Shown here: positions 24,270 to 31,365 of the stretch, in pieces
How positions within the stretch are numbered: position 1 is the first letter of the stretch
Layout of the letters: each line of letters begins with the position of its first letter
Virus record (IMG/VR): IMGVR_UViG_3300023181_000014
Location: 1 to 43,109 of that record
Source of the DNA: a virus
Length of the DNA: 43,109 bases
Reading direction: 5' to 3' (one strand)
Program-made: the position numbers and the translations under genes
The notes under the pieces: generated by a model
Told to the model about the DNA's origin: nothing
The model's database searches: none
What the model saw: the letters and a program-made list of their open reading frames with translations, nothing else

Positions 24270-26543
24270 ATGGCCGACATTAGAATTAAAGACCTGCCGG
24301 CGGAAGCATCCCCGGTTGCCAGCGAAGTTTTGGCTATCGATGGCAGCACCACGCGGCAAACCACCATTCAAAAACTGGTGGACGCCGGGGCTCCTGTCGC
24401 GTCTCAGGCGGAAGCTGAAGCCGGGACCAACCCCAGCAAGAGAATGACGCCTTTGACGACAAGGCAGGCGTTTGATTCCTACGGGCCGGTTGCCTTCGCT
24501 ACTGCCGCTCAGGGTGCGCTGGCGGATAGTGCGCTTCAGCCAAGCGACATAGGCACCGGGGCCGGGACCGTAGCCGCTGGCGATGACACCCGCATCGTGA
24601 ACGCCGTTCAGAATTCTCGCGCCGTCAACACGGGGGCGGGCTTGACAGGGGGCGGGGATCTCTCCGCCGACCGTTCCATCGCCCTAAACTCGGCCTCGAT
24701 CGCCTCCCTCGCTCTCGCTGATACTGCTGATCAGCCTGTGGCCTCGATCGCAGCTCTCAAGGCTGCAGCCACCGCGACCGGTAGAGTTATGACCCTCACA
24801 GCGGCAGGCCGTTCAGGGTCTTTCGTCTGGCGCCTCGGTAACTACTCCACACAGATCGCTGCCGACACGACAGAGGCTATCTATGTCAAGGCTACGGCTG
24901 TTGCGGCCACGGTTGGCGCATGGGTGCGTATCGGCGGCTGGCAGGTTAGCGGTATCAACCCGAATTGGTGCGGCGTTGTGGGCGATGGCGCCACGATTGA
25001 CACTGTTGCATTCCAAGCCGCTCTCACCTTGGCTGGTTTCATCGGATCGGGCACGGTTCAGTGGGCTGGGCAGACGGCACTCATCGATGCCACGCTGTCA
25101 GCTCCGGCCGCGGTGACCCTCCTCGGCGATTTGACCGGCGTTATCAAGCAGAAGAACGCCGGCGGTCTCGCAGAGCTAATCACCTTTGGCAACAATGCTG
25201 GATCGCGGGGCATCGTTTACGATGGAAACCGGGCGAACAACACGGACAATGCCGCCTACGTTTCTGCTCGCATCGGAAACTCCAATGATGTGCTGTTTGA
25301 GGGTAATACCGTCAGGAACTCGACCGGTAACGGGATTGTCGTCAACAATGGCCTTCGAGCCAAGATCAACAAGAACCTCGTCACGAATTTCTATGATCAT
25401 GGCATCGCGGCCTATGGGAACAGTTCCAAGCATGCCCACATCATCAAGGAAAACCTTGTTACCTCGATCGGCTGGTCGGGAATTTTTCTGCAGCAAAGCG
25501 ACTATTCCGATGTATCCGAGAATACCATCATCGGGCAGATGATTGGAGGGCGATCGGCCCGCGTCAATGTGAACACCTCCGGGACGACTGTCACATGGGT
25601 TAGCGGCCCTGATTTCTCCACCATCAAGGCTGGAAACTTTGTTGTCGTCAACAGCGGCGCAGAATTCAGGATAACCACCGTCAACAGCGCAACTGTCTTG
25701 ACCGTGGCAACCACTCTGCCAACGCTTTCGAACACTCTTGCCACCATTGGGTCAGGCGATTTGCTCGGGGTGACCGCATCTAACCATTGCACGATCAACT
25801 CCAACATACTCGACACCACCGCAACGTTCCTCTTTGGGTTTTCGCTTGGCGCCACCGCGATCCAGTGCGGCAACAACTCGTTTACGAACAACCGGCTGCT
25901 CTTTGCGGGTAAGAACGCCATTAATCTCAATGGCGCAGTTGGCCTTGGCTTCCTGTCGAACAACTCCCTTCTCGGCAACAAGATATTCAATGCCGGTTAT
26001 GGTGGCGGCATCGGTACCACCGACGCCATCGCCATCTTCCTCGCGGGTGGATCGACAGGCACAATCCTCGATACGCTGATCTCCGACAATACGGTTATCA
26101 GTTTTGCAGGGACCGGCCAGACGAGCTATTGGCTCGGAACGGATGGTACCCTGAGTTTCGGCAGCGTCACGAACGGCGGTGGGAACCGGTCTTTTTCTGT
26201 CGCAAACAACGGCATCTACAAGGATATTGTCCTCATCACCCTGTCTTCCGATTGGGGGAGCACGGCGGCAACTTCGAGCGTGACCAGCCATGGCGATCAG
26301 TTGATCTTTACAATCACCTGCTCGGGTACTGGCTATGCCTCAAATCCTAATTTCACAATTCAGAAGATTGTGGATTGCTCCAATGACCTGCCCATCCTCA
26401 CGGCCAAGATCGTATCGAACTCAGGCGGTGCACTCCTTTCCACCATGTGGGGAGAGCAGCTTAGCGTGAGAGGATCTTGGCGGGCGTTCATGGCTGCTAC
26501 ACCAGCAAGCGGCCATGTGTATGTCATTACGATGAAGGCATAG
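24270..26543 (+). CDS. Tailspike, right-handed beta-helix
   Basis: A 757-residue protein with GGAG before the ATG. The N-terminus (MADIRIKDLPAEASPVAS) is the usual particle-binding start of alphaproteobacterial tailspikes. Residues about 230-560 hold repeating short beta strands with stacked Asn/Ile (NDVLFEGNTVRNSTGNGIVV in part, ENLVTSIGWSGIFLQQ, NNRLLFAGKNAINL), the pattern of the pectate-lyase-like parallel beta-helix. A beta-rich C-terminal domain follows. It probably binds and may cleave a surface polysaccharide of the host; catalytic residues could not be assigned. Confidence 0.85.
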   Translation: MADIRIKDLPAEASPVASEVLAIDGSTTRQTTIQKLVDAGAPVASQAEAEAGTNPSKRMTPLTTRQAFDSYGPVAFATAAQGALADSALQPSDIGTGAGTVAAGDDTRIVNAVQNSRAVNTGAGLTGGGDLSADRSIALNSASIASLALADTADQPVASIAALKAAATATGRVMTLTAAGRSGSFVWRLGNYSTQIAADTTEAIYVKATAVAATVGAWVRIGGWQVSGINPNWCGVVGDGATIDTVAFQAALTLAGFIGSGTVQWAGQTALIDATLSAPAAVTLLGDLTGVIKQKNAGGLAELITFGNNAGSRGIVYDGNRANNTDNAAYVSARIGNSNDVLFEGNTVRNSTGNGIVVNNGLRAKINKNLVTNFYDHGIAAYGNSSKHAHIIKENLVTSIGWSGIFLQQSDYSDVSENTIIGQMIGGRSARVNVNTSGTTVTWVSGPDFSTIKAGNFVVVNSGAEFRITTVNSATVLTVATTLPTLSNTLATIGSGDLLGVTASNHCTINSNILDTTATFLFGFSLGATAIQCGNNSFTNNRLLFAGKNAINLNGAVGLGFLSNNSLLGNKIFNAGYGGGIGTTDAIAIFLAGGSTGTILDTLISDNTVISFAGTGQTSYWLGTDGTLSFGSVTNGGGNRSFSVANNGIYKDIVLITLSSDWGSTAATSSVTSHGDQLIFTITCSGTGYASNPNFTIQKIVDCSNDLPILTAKIVSNSGGALLSTMWGEQLSVRGSWRAFMAATPASGHVYVITMKA

Positions 26544-26563
26544 ATTGCACTATTCACGCCATA

Positions 26564-26600
26564 TGGTATCTCCCAGGTTGGAGATGGTTGGGAGATACCA
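26564..26600 (+). promoter_or_regulatory. Perfect 12-bp hairpin burying the ribosome-binding site of the next gene
   Basis: TGGTATCTCCCA (26564-26575) and TGGGAGATACCA (26589-26600) are perfect complements with a 13-base loop. The right arm contains GGGAG (26590-26594), the only good ribosome-binding site for the GTG at 26603. There is no T-run, so this looks like a translation-controlling hairpin and not a terminator. Confidence 0.65.
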
Positions 26601-26602
26601 GC

Positions 26603-27280
26603 GTGGAACAACCCCCTTGGACGATAGAGAACTTCGGAGATGGTGACGTTGGCCATCTAAAAGGCTGGGGCACAAAGCGGCTGCTTGTCATCTTCAGCAG
26701 CTACCAGCCAGACTGGGCTTCTGTTAAGCGCCCGAACGGCTTCGACTTCCTCAATTCGGCAATACGGGTCAGCACTGACGCTCTGATGATTCGGGATACC
26801 AGAAACCTTTGGTATCATGGCGGGGTCGAAGGGCTCGGCTCTGACCCACTGCAAATGGCCGACGCGATCGAGAAATTCACCTCCCAGTATTCCGAGGTTG
26901 TCACTCTTGGCAGTTCTATGGGTGGGTATGCGGCCCTTCTATTCGGGCACCTAATCGGGGCTGACAAGACAATCGCTGTTGTCCCCCAGATTAGGATTGG
27001 CACCGCCGCTGCAAGCTCAATCGGTGATGGTCGGTGGGTTGGCGAGTTCGCCAACATCGATGCTGTTGCGCGGTATAAAGGGCTTCTCTCGCTGGATTAC
27101 CTCCCGATCAGCGGAAACCTCATCTATGGGGAAGCCGACATGGAGGACAGGAACCATCTGGCAACCCTGTCTGAGCATAGATCAATCAATGCGATCACGC
27201 TTCCCGACAAAGACCATAACGGGGCGGCGATAGCCTTCCTCAAGGCCGGAATGCTGGAAGAGCTTCTTCAGGTCGCCTGA
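26603..27280 (+). CDS. Alpha/beta hydrolase-like protein next to tailspike
   Basis: A 225-residue protein starting at GTG 26603. A nucleophile elbow GSSMGG (residues 103-108, Ser105) follows a hydrophobic strand, with a candidate His205 in PDKDHNG and acidic residues near 176-182 (YGEADMED), the order Ser-Asp-His of the alpha/beta hydrolase fold. Position right after the beta-helix tailspike and before the terminator suggests an esterase or deacylase acting on host polysaccharide, either in the virion or in the lysate. The GTG start and hairpin imply low or controlled translation. Confidence 0.7.
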   Translation: MEQPPWTIENFGDGDVGHLKGWGTKRLLVIFSSYQPDWASVKRPNGFDFLNSAIRVSTDALMIRDTRNLWYHGGVEGLGSDPLQMADAIEKFTSQYSEVVTLGSSMGGYAALLFGHLIGADKTIAVVPQIRIGTAAASSIGDGRWVGEFANIDAVARYKGLLSLDYLPISGNLIYGEADMEDRNHLATLSEHRSINAITLPDKDHNGAAIAFLKAGMLEELLQVA

Positions 27281-27306
27281 CCCACATCATCTCTGACCAT
27301 CCACGA

Positions 27307-27329
27307 GGCTCCCTCACGGGGGCCTTTTT
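27307..27329 (+). terminator. Intrinsic terminator
   Basis: GGCTCCC (27307-27313) pairs with GGGGGCC (27318-27324) with one wobble and a TCAC loop, then TTTTT. It closes the tailspike-hydrolase transcript. The endolysin gene behind it would need read-through or its own promoter. Confidence 0.85.
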
Positions 27330-27354
27330 CTGTTCCATCATCAAAGGACATCCC

Positions 27355-28335
27355 ATGAGTGAGATCATCTCGGCTCAGCAACTTCGCTTGGCCGCAAAAG
27401 GCAAGGTGAACGAGAGCAACATAAATTCCGTGCTGGTCGCGTTGAACGCCTACGGAAAGAAGTTCGGGCTGGATAAGCCGCACAGGCTGGCCCACTTCCT
27501 TGCCCAGATCATGCATGAGAGCGGCTCGTTCAAATACGATAAGGAAATCTGGGGGCCAACTGAAGCCCAGAAGCGCTATGAGGGCCGCTCTGACCTTGGG
27601 AACACACAACCAGGCGACGGCAAGCGGTTCATGGGCCGGTCGGCAATGCAACTCACGGGCCGCTATAACTACCGCAAATTCACGAAATGGTGCCGTGAGC
27701 AGCAAATCGACGCGCCCGATTTTGAGAAGTTCCCCGAGAAGATCAATACCGACCCGTTCGAAGGCCTCGTTCCGATCTATTATTGGAGCTCGCACGACAT
27801 CAACAAATACGCCGACCTTGGTGATATTGAATCCGTGACCCGAAAAGTGAACGGCGGAAAGAACGGGCTAGCCGACCGCATGGAGTACTACGGCCGGATT
27901 GCCTTGGTGCTTCTCGGATACAAGGCCGACAACGTGCGCCAGTTCCAGGCGGACCGTCGCCTAGAGGTGGATGGCGATGTAGGCCCTCGCACTCGCGCTG
28001 CGCTTCATGGCGAGCTTGTGGCACTCGTTCCCGGCGAAATGGCCAAGCCCTCGGTGCAGGTGGCTCCTGTGGTCGAGCAAACAACCATTGTCGAGGAAAA
28101 GCCTGTGGTTCCGGTAGCGGTCGATAAGCAGGTGAAAGAAAAGACGAACCAGTCAGGCTGGTTGATCGGCATCCTCGGCTCGGTCGGCACGGCTCTCACG
28201 GGCCTATTCGGGCAAGACTGGCAGACGGTTGTTGCTGTCGGCGGTGTAGCTATCGCGGCCCTCGTGCTGTTGATCCTGCTTCGTCACCAGATCATCGCAG
28301 CCGTAAAAGACATTCGCGGAGCGGTAGAGCAATGA
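27355..28335 (+). CDS. Endolysin: GH19-like domain, peptidoglycan-binding domain, C-terminal membrane anchor
   Basis: A 326-residue protein with AAAGGA before the ATG. Residues 1-190 follow the GH19 chitinase/lysozyme pattern: HFLAQIMHESG (probable catalytic Glu55), YEGRSDLGN, GRSAMQLTGRYNY and YYWSSHDIN. Residues about 193-217 (VRQFQADRRLEVDGDVG, RTRAAL) form a PG_binding_1 repeat. A charged linker (225-265) leads to hydrophobic segments at about 269-286 and 291-309, a C-terminal membrane anchor or hairpin. Such an anchored endolysin would be held at the inner membrane, with activity depending on topology or depolarisation. It overlaps the spanin gene by ATGA. Confidence 0.9.
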   Translation: MSEIISAQQLRLAAKGKVNESNINSVLVALNAYGKKFGLDKPHRLAHFLAQIMHESGSFKYDKEIWGPTEAQKRYEGRSDLGNTQPGDGKRFMGRSAMQLTGRYNYRKFTKWCREQQIDAPDFEKFPEKINTDPFEGLVPIYYWSSHDINKYADLGDIESVTRKVNGGKNGLADRMEYYGRIALVLLGYKADNVRQFQADRRLEVDGDVGPRTRAALHGELVALVPGEMAKPSVQVAPVVEQTTIVEEKPVVPVAVDKQVKEKTNQSGWLIGILGSVGTALTGLFGQDWQTVVAVGGVAIAALVLLILLRHQIIAAVKDIRGAVEQ

Positions 28336-28592
28336 TCAGCAAGGTCTCAGCCATCGTAGGCGGAATTCTTGGGGCGCTCTTTGGCATCGGTCTGTTTGGC
28401 CTTGTGAGCGTCGTTTATTTCCTCCCGCAGGCACGGGAAGAGGGCAGAGAGCTTGAGAGAGCCGCTACCCTGCAAAAATCCATCGAGACAATCCAGAAGA
28501 GGTCCAAGACCAATGCCGAAATCCGCAATCTTAGCGCTTCTGCTCTCTGCCTTGAGCTTGGCGGGGTGTTCTCAGACGGCGAGTGTCACTGA
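28332..28592 (+). CDS. Inner-membrane spanin (Rz-like)
   Basis: An 86-residue protein. Residues 5-32 form one N-terminal membrane helix (VGGILGALFGIGLFGLVSVV in part), followed by a charged helical periplasmic part (REEGRELERAATLQKSIETI in part) and a short Cys-containing C-terminus. It is ATGA-coupled to the endolysin, and a lipoprotein gene is embedded in the +1 frame of its 3' part. That is the classic i-spanin arrangement for disrupting the outer membrane at lysis. Confidence 0.8.
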   Translation: MISKVSAIVGGILGALFGIGLFGLVSVVYFLPQAREEGRELERAATLQKSIETIQKRSKTNAEIRNLSASALCLELGGVFSDGECH

Positions 28593-28725
28593 CGGAAGCG
28601 GGTTTGCGCTTCTTCACCCGTCACCAGCTACCCGCCAGTTCATCATTTCGAACGATCGGCCGTTTGCTGATGAGGTCGCCGGCCATAACCGGACCTGTGT
28701 CAGTCAACCCGGCTGCGCTAAATAA
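28513..28725 (+). CDS. Outer-membrane spanin lipoprotein (Rz1-like), embedded
   Basis: A 70-residue lipoprotein starting MPKSAILALLLSALSLAGCS. The hydrophobic signal ends in the lipobox LAGC, with Cys19 as the acylated residue. The first 80 nt overlap the i-spanin gene in another frame, and the gene then extends past its end. AGAGG lies about 10 nt upstream. The mature part is short and Pro/Gly-containing (FALLHPSPATRQF, VSQPGCAK). With the i-spanin it would bridge both membranes and fuse them after endolysin action. Confidence 0.85.
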   Translation: MPKSAILALLLSALSLAGCSQTASVTDGSGFALLHPSPATRQFIISNDRPFADEVAGHNRTCVSQPGCAK

Positions 28726-28888
28726 TCGGCTAGACGCCCTGCTTCAACAGAGCGCCTAACCTAACCGTAACGATTTCACGGATCGAGAACGGCTCATCGC
28801 AGGATAGCCCCCTATCGTTCCAATTTTCCTAACAGGCATGAAGCAATACGAGGGCATAACGGGAATGGGAAATAATGAGGACAATCAC

Positions 28889-29212
28889 ATGGACGCCGCA
28901 GACCTACGTTCGCGGGTTGTCGCTGTGGAGCACAATTTCTCAGCTGCCCTTGCGCGGTTGGCTATTGTGGAGCAGTGGAGAGCCCAGATGGACATTCTCA
29001 CAGCACGCAGAGATGAACAGTTCAAGAATCTCACGGATCGGTTCGACGGTCTCAACGTCAAGATCGACAACGTGAAGACGGAGATTTCCGGCGACCTTGG
29101 GGAATTGAAGGGGTCGCTAACATGGCTGTCCCGTTTAATCATGGGCTCGATCATTACGTGTGGGATTGCCGGCTTGGTTGGGCTGCTGTTCAAGCTGTCT
29201 CAGCCTGGGTAA
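28889..29212 (+). CDS. XhlA/holin-like protein: coiled coil plus C-terminal membrane helix
   Basis: A 107-residue protein. I choose ATG 28889 for its GAGGA 7 nt upstream; ATGs at 28865 and 28838 are alternatives. The N-terminal two thirds is a coiled coil (LRSRVVAVEHNF, RRDEQFKNLTDRFDGLNVKI in part) and residues about 82-102 are one membrane helix (LIMGSIITCGIAGLVGLLF). This N-out coiled coil with a C-terminal anchor resembles XhlA-like lysis proteins. As the last gene of the lysis cluster it is the best holin candidate, but this is not certain. Confidence 0.65.
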   Translation: MDAADLRSRVVAVEHNFSAALARLAIVEQWRAQMDILTARRDEQFKNLTDRFDGLNVKIDNVKTEISGDLGELKGSLTWLSRLIMGSIITCGIAGLVGLLFKLSQPG

Positions 29213-29216
29213 GCCG

Positions 29217-29251
29217 CCACTCTCTCCTTATATATATAGAGAGTGGTTTTT
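29217..29251 (+). terminator. Strong intrinsic terminator after lysis genes
   Basis: CCACTCTCT (29217-29225) pairs with AGAGAGTGG (29238-29246), a 9-bp stem with a TA-rich loop, followed by TTTTT. It ends the late operon before the attachment region. Confidence 0.9.
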
Positions 29252-29278
29252 GGGAGAACGTCCCTAGAACATAGTGTG

Positions 29279-29467
29279 CTAACCAGGTGCGTAATTTTCC
29301 GGGTTGAGGGCCGGCGACCAAACTATTTCTCGCGCCATAGAAAGAGCAACAAGCGCTTTCTCTCTTGAGAGGTACCATCCCAGCGTTTTCAGGTTTCCGT
29401 CAATCCTCATCGGAAACGAGAGCCCTCTTGCCGCATGGCATCTGTATTTCTCGATAGGCGTGAACAT
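29279..29467 (-). CDS. Small hypothetical protein, leftward
   Basis: A 62-residue minus-strand frame beginning MFTPIEKYRCHAARG and containing LGWYLSREKALVALSMARE, which reads like a real helical protein. An AAAGGA box lies 10 nt before this ATG. A competing ATG at 29471, in another frame and only 6 nt from the same box, would give a 23-residue peptide. It lies beyond the integrase on the same strand, across the attachment site. Uncertain. Confidence 0.4.
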   Translation of the reverse strand: MFTPIEKYRCHAARGLSFPMRIDGNLKTLGWYLSREKALVALSMAREIVWSPALNPENYAPG

Positions 29468-29604
29468 TCATAGTACATCCTTTCGCTTCTGTGTGCCGCC
29501 AGCGTGTCACATGTGCCGCCGCGTTTCTGAATCGTTCCGGTTTTAGGCGTTGTAACCTGCATAGATGATTTCTCGCATTTTCTGCTGGAACATCGAAAAA
29601 GGGC

Positions 29605-29633
29605 TTGATCAGCAAGGGCTTTGCCCGTATCAG
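29605..29633 (+). promoter_or_regulatory. Possible promoter upstream of the tRNA half
   Basis: TTGATC (29605-29610), a 17-base spacer and TATCAG (29628-29633) resemble a sigma-70 promoter whose start would fall just before the tRNA 5' end at 29643. Such a promoter would be needed if the lysogen must express the restored tRNA from the phage side. The match is moderate and not proof. Confidence 0.35.
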
Positions 29634-29642
29634 GGCCTCAAC

Positions 29643-29686
29643 GGAGAGGTGGCCGAGTGGTCGAAGGCGCTCCCCTGCTAAGGGAG
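29643..29686 (+). other. attP: Candidate attP core: 5' half of tRNA-Ser(GCU)
   Basis: These 44 bases match the 5' half of an alphaproteobacterial tRNA-Ser(GCU): acceptor GGAGAGG, D-arm TGGCCGAGTGGTCGAAGGC, anticodon stem CTCCC/GGGAG and a seven-base loop CTGCTAA with anticodon GCT. Homology stops after the anticodon stem, and no variable arm, T-arm or CCA follows. Lying just past the 3' end of the integrase, it is best read as the integrase attachment core for a host tRNA-Ser gene. Integration would leave the host 3' half joined to this phage-borne 5' half. Confidence 0.8.
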
Positions 29687-29792
29687 TTTCCAGTTACTCC
29701 GTTACCTATTCCAACCAATTGATTTCATTATTTATTACTGTCAATATTTTTCTTTGTGTCATCGGCCTGTGCCGTAAAGTTACCAAAGGCAT

Positions 29793-30758
29793 TCATTTTT
29801 TGCCGAAAACCCGGTCGATCACTTCCCGGTTATTATCCCCCTCAACATACGTCTCCATGAGCAGCCGGCGCGATTTCCACCCGCCGTGGTCACCAGTCGT
29901 AGCCGCGTCCACGCCGTTGCGAACGATCATCTCTGTAGCAAAGCCATGTCTGCCAAATTCATGGCTTGTGAGACGCGATAGGCCCGCGTGCTTTATCACC
30001 TTGTCCACCCGCTTTTTGATGGTCGATCGGTTTGCAGCCGCAAAAACTAGTGTCGGGTGAAGGCTGCGAATGTTTGCCAGGTCGATGACCATGGCGCGGG
30101 TCAGGAAGACCTTTCGTGGCGTCGTCTTGGTCTTGGAGAGGAATGCGGTCCCGAGCTGCAGATTCACGTCATCCCATGTCAGCCTGCAGGCCTCAGAGAC
30201 GCGGGCAGCGGTTTCGAACATGAACCGGGCCACAGCGGCGGTCTCTGGCATGTTGAGCTTCTTTGCGGCCTTACTGAAGGCGTCAAGCCATTCCTTGCTC
30301 CCTGCTGGGCGCGAGGTGCGCTCTTCCTTGAAGCGGGTGACTTTCACAGGGTCACAATGGCCGGCATCAGCCGCGTGGTTGATGATAGCCCGCATTGGCG
30401 TCACAACCTGTCGGTTTAGCGTGGCATTGGCTGCTTTCGGGTATAGCTTCTTCGCTGCCTTACGGATCTCAAGGCCGGTGATGTCCTTCACCTTCCAATT
30501 CTTGAAATGCTTAAGGAGGGGCGCCGTGAACCGCCGATCGCGGCCATCATCAAAATAGGCTGCGACAATCTCAGGGAAGGTTAGGACCGCCTTTTCACCG
30601 TGGACAGCGGCACGACGGAGCCTCGCTTCGTGTTGATGCGCGATGTCTTCCGCGAGCCTTCTGTCGCTCGTCTTAGAAGATTTTCGAACCCGTGTTCCGT
30701 CAACGGTGAAATCATACCACCAAATTGTTCCGTCTTTTCTTGTGTAGACGTATGGCAA
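29793..30758 (-). CDS. int: Tyrosine recombinase integrase
   Basis: A 321-residue integrase counted from TTG 30758, which follows a GGAG; the frame extends to 30842 but that part lies in the excisionase gene and is not integrase-like. The N-terminal PYVYTRKDGTIWWYDF is the usual arm-binding start. Catalytic residues fit the family: Arg186 (AARVSEACRL), Lys211, His266 and Arg270 in SHEFGRHGFAT (a HxxxRH variant), Trp294 (HGGWK) and the nucleophile Tyr304 (METYVEGD). It would recombine attP at 29643-29686 with a host tRNA-Ser gene. Confidence 0.92.
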   Translation of the reverse strand: MPYVYTRKDGTIWWYDFTVDGTRVRKSSKTSDRRLAEDIAHQHEARLRRAAVHGEKAVLTFPEIVAAYFDDGRDRRFTAPLLKHFKNWKVKDITGLEIRKAAKKLYPKAANATLNRQVVTPMRAIINHAADAGHCDPVKVTRFKEERTSRPAGSKEWLDAFSKAAKKLNMPETAAVARFMFETAARVSEACRLTWDDVNLQLGTAFLSKTKTTPRKVFLTRAMVIDLANIRSLHPTLVFAAANRSTIKKRVDKVIKHAGLSRLTSHEFGRHGFATEMIVRNGVDAATTGDHGGWKSRRLLMETYVEGDNNREVIDRVFGKK

Positions 30759-30955
30759 GGTGATGGCTCCGGTTTGGCGGCATTGATGATTGTGTCTATG
30801 TCGGTGGGCAGCAAGAACATCGCTTTTCCAATGATCCTGCAAGCCCCGATCGATCGGGCTCGCTCTCGCAGTGTCCTTTCGGATATCTGGATGCCCGCCG
30901 CCTGGAGCTTGGCAACGGCCGTCGCCGGGGATATGGCTTCGTCAAGGACCGTCAT
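30581..30955 (-). CDS. Excisionase-like DNA-binding protein
   Basis: A 124-residue minus-strand gene directly before the integrase, overlapping it by about 178 nt in another frame. The N-terminal 60 residues (SPATAVAKLQAAGIQISER, TLRERARSIGACRIIGKAMF in part) form a winged-helix/HTH_17-like recombination directionality factor of the rhizobial type. The C-terminus is Ser/Thr/Lys-rich (GSRKTSRINTKRGSVV). Its start overlaps the preceding stop by ATGA. Likely Xis; the long C-terminal overlap with int is unusual but the tail reads like protein. Confidence 0.7.
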   Translation of the reverse strand: MTVLDEAISPATAVAKLQAAGIQISERTLRERARSIGACRIIGKAMFLLPTDIDTIINAAKPEPSPCHTSTQEKTEQFGGMISPLTEHGFENLLRRATEGSRKTSRINTKRGSVVPLSTVKRRS

Positions 30956-31365
30956 TTCTGGACCTCGCTTTCAATGAACTCCTTGAGGGAACCGTGATTG
31001 AGAAACCATTCTCCGTGCCGTCTATATTCCGAAAACTGCTTATGCAGCTCCTTCTCACGAGACTTGGCGCCTGGAACGGTCCCTAATAGGGTCAAGTCAA
31101 CCGGGGAGGTGGATCGAAGGTCGCGCAACCGATATGTAAGGTTCACCGTGTAGCCAATCTTGACCAATTCACCAGCCGCCAGAAAGTAGACGGCTCCGCC
31201 GAAAAACGGCTTTGCGCCCGTCTCAATCGCTTCGATCTGATCCGAGTGAATTCGGATTAGGGGAAAATCCATCTTGACGAGATCCCCTCTTTCTATCATT
31301 CGGAATATGGTTGCTTTTGAGCATTCCCATTTCTTGGCAAGGGTGGCCGGCGTGTAGACTGTCAT
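30952..31365 (-). CDS. HTH plus GIY-YIG/T5orf172-like fusion protein
   Basis: A 137-residue protein starting MTVYTPATLAKKWECS at ATG 31365, with GGAAGGA upstream. Residues 1-50 are an HTH_17/excisionase-like DNA-binding domain (ATLAKKWECSKATIFRMI). Residues 55-130 are a T5orf172/MUG113-type GIY-YIG domain: GAVYFLAAG, VKIGYT, a central Arg, KELHKQF and HGEWFL. The same domain without HTH is in the gene at 1193-1786. It could be a site-specific nuclease or a regulator that uses the fold only for binding. Coupled to the excisionase by ATGA. Confidence 0.75.
   Translation of the reverse strand: MTVYTPATLAKKWECSKATIFRMIERGDLVKMDFPLIRIHSDQIEAIETGAKPFFGGAVYFLAAGELVKIGYTVNLTYRLRDLRSTSPVDLTLLGTVPGAKSREKELHKQFSEYRRHGEWFLNHGSLKEFIESEVQK

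Noticed and set aside
29643-29720. Complete phage-encoded tRNA-Ser gene
   Set aside because: Only the 5' half matches; there is no variable arm, T-arm, acceptor 3' strand or CCA after the anticodon stem.
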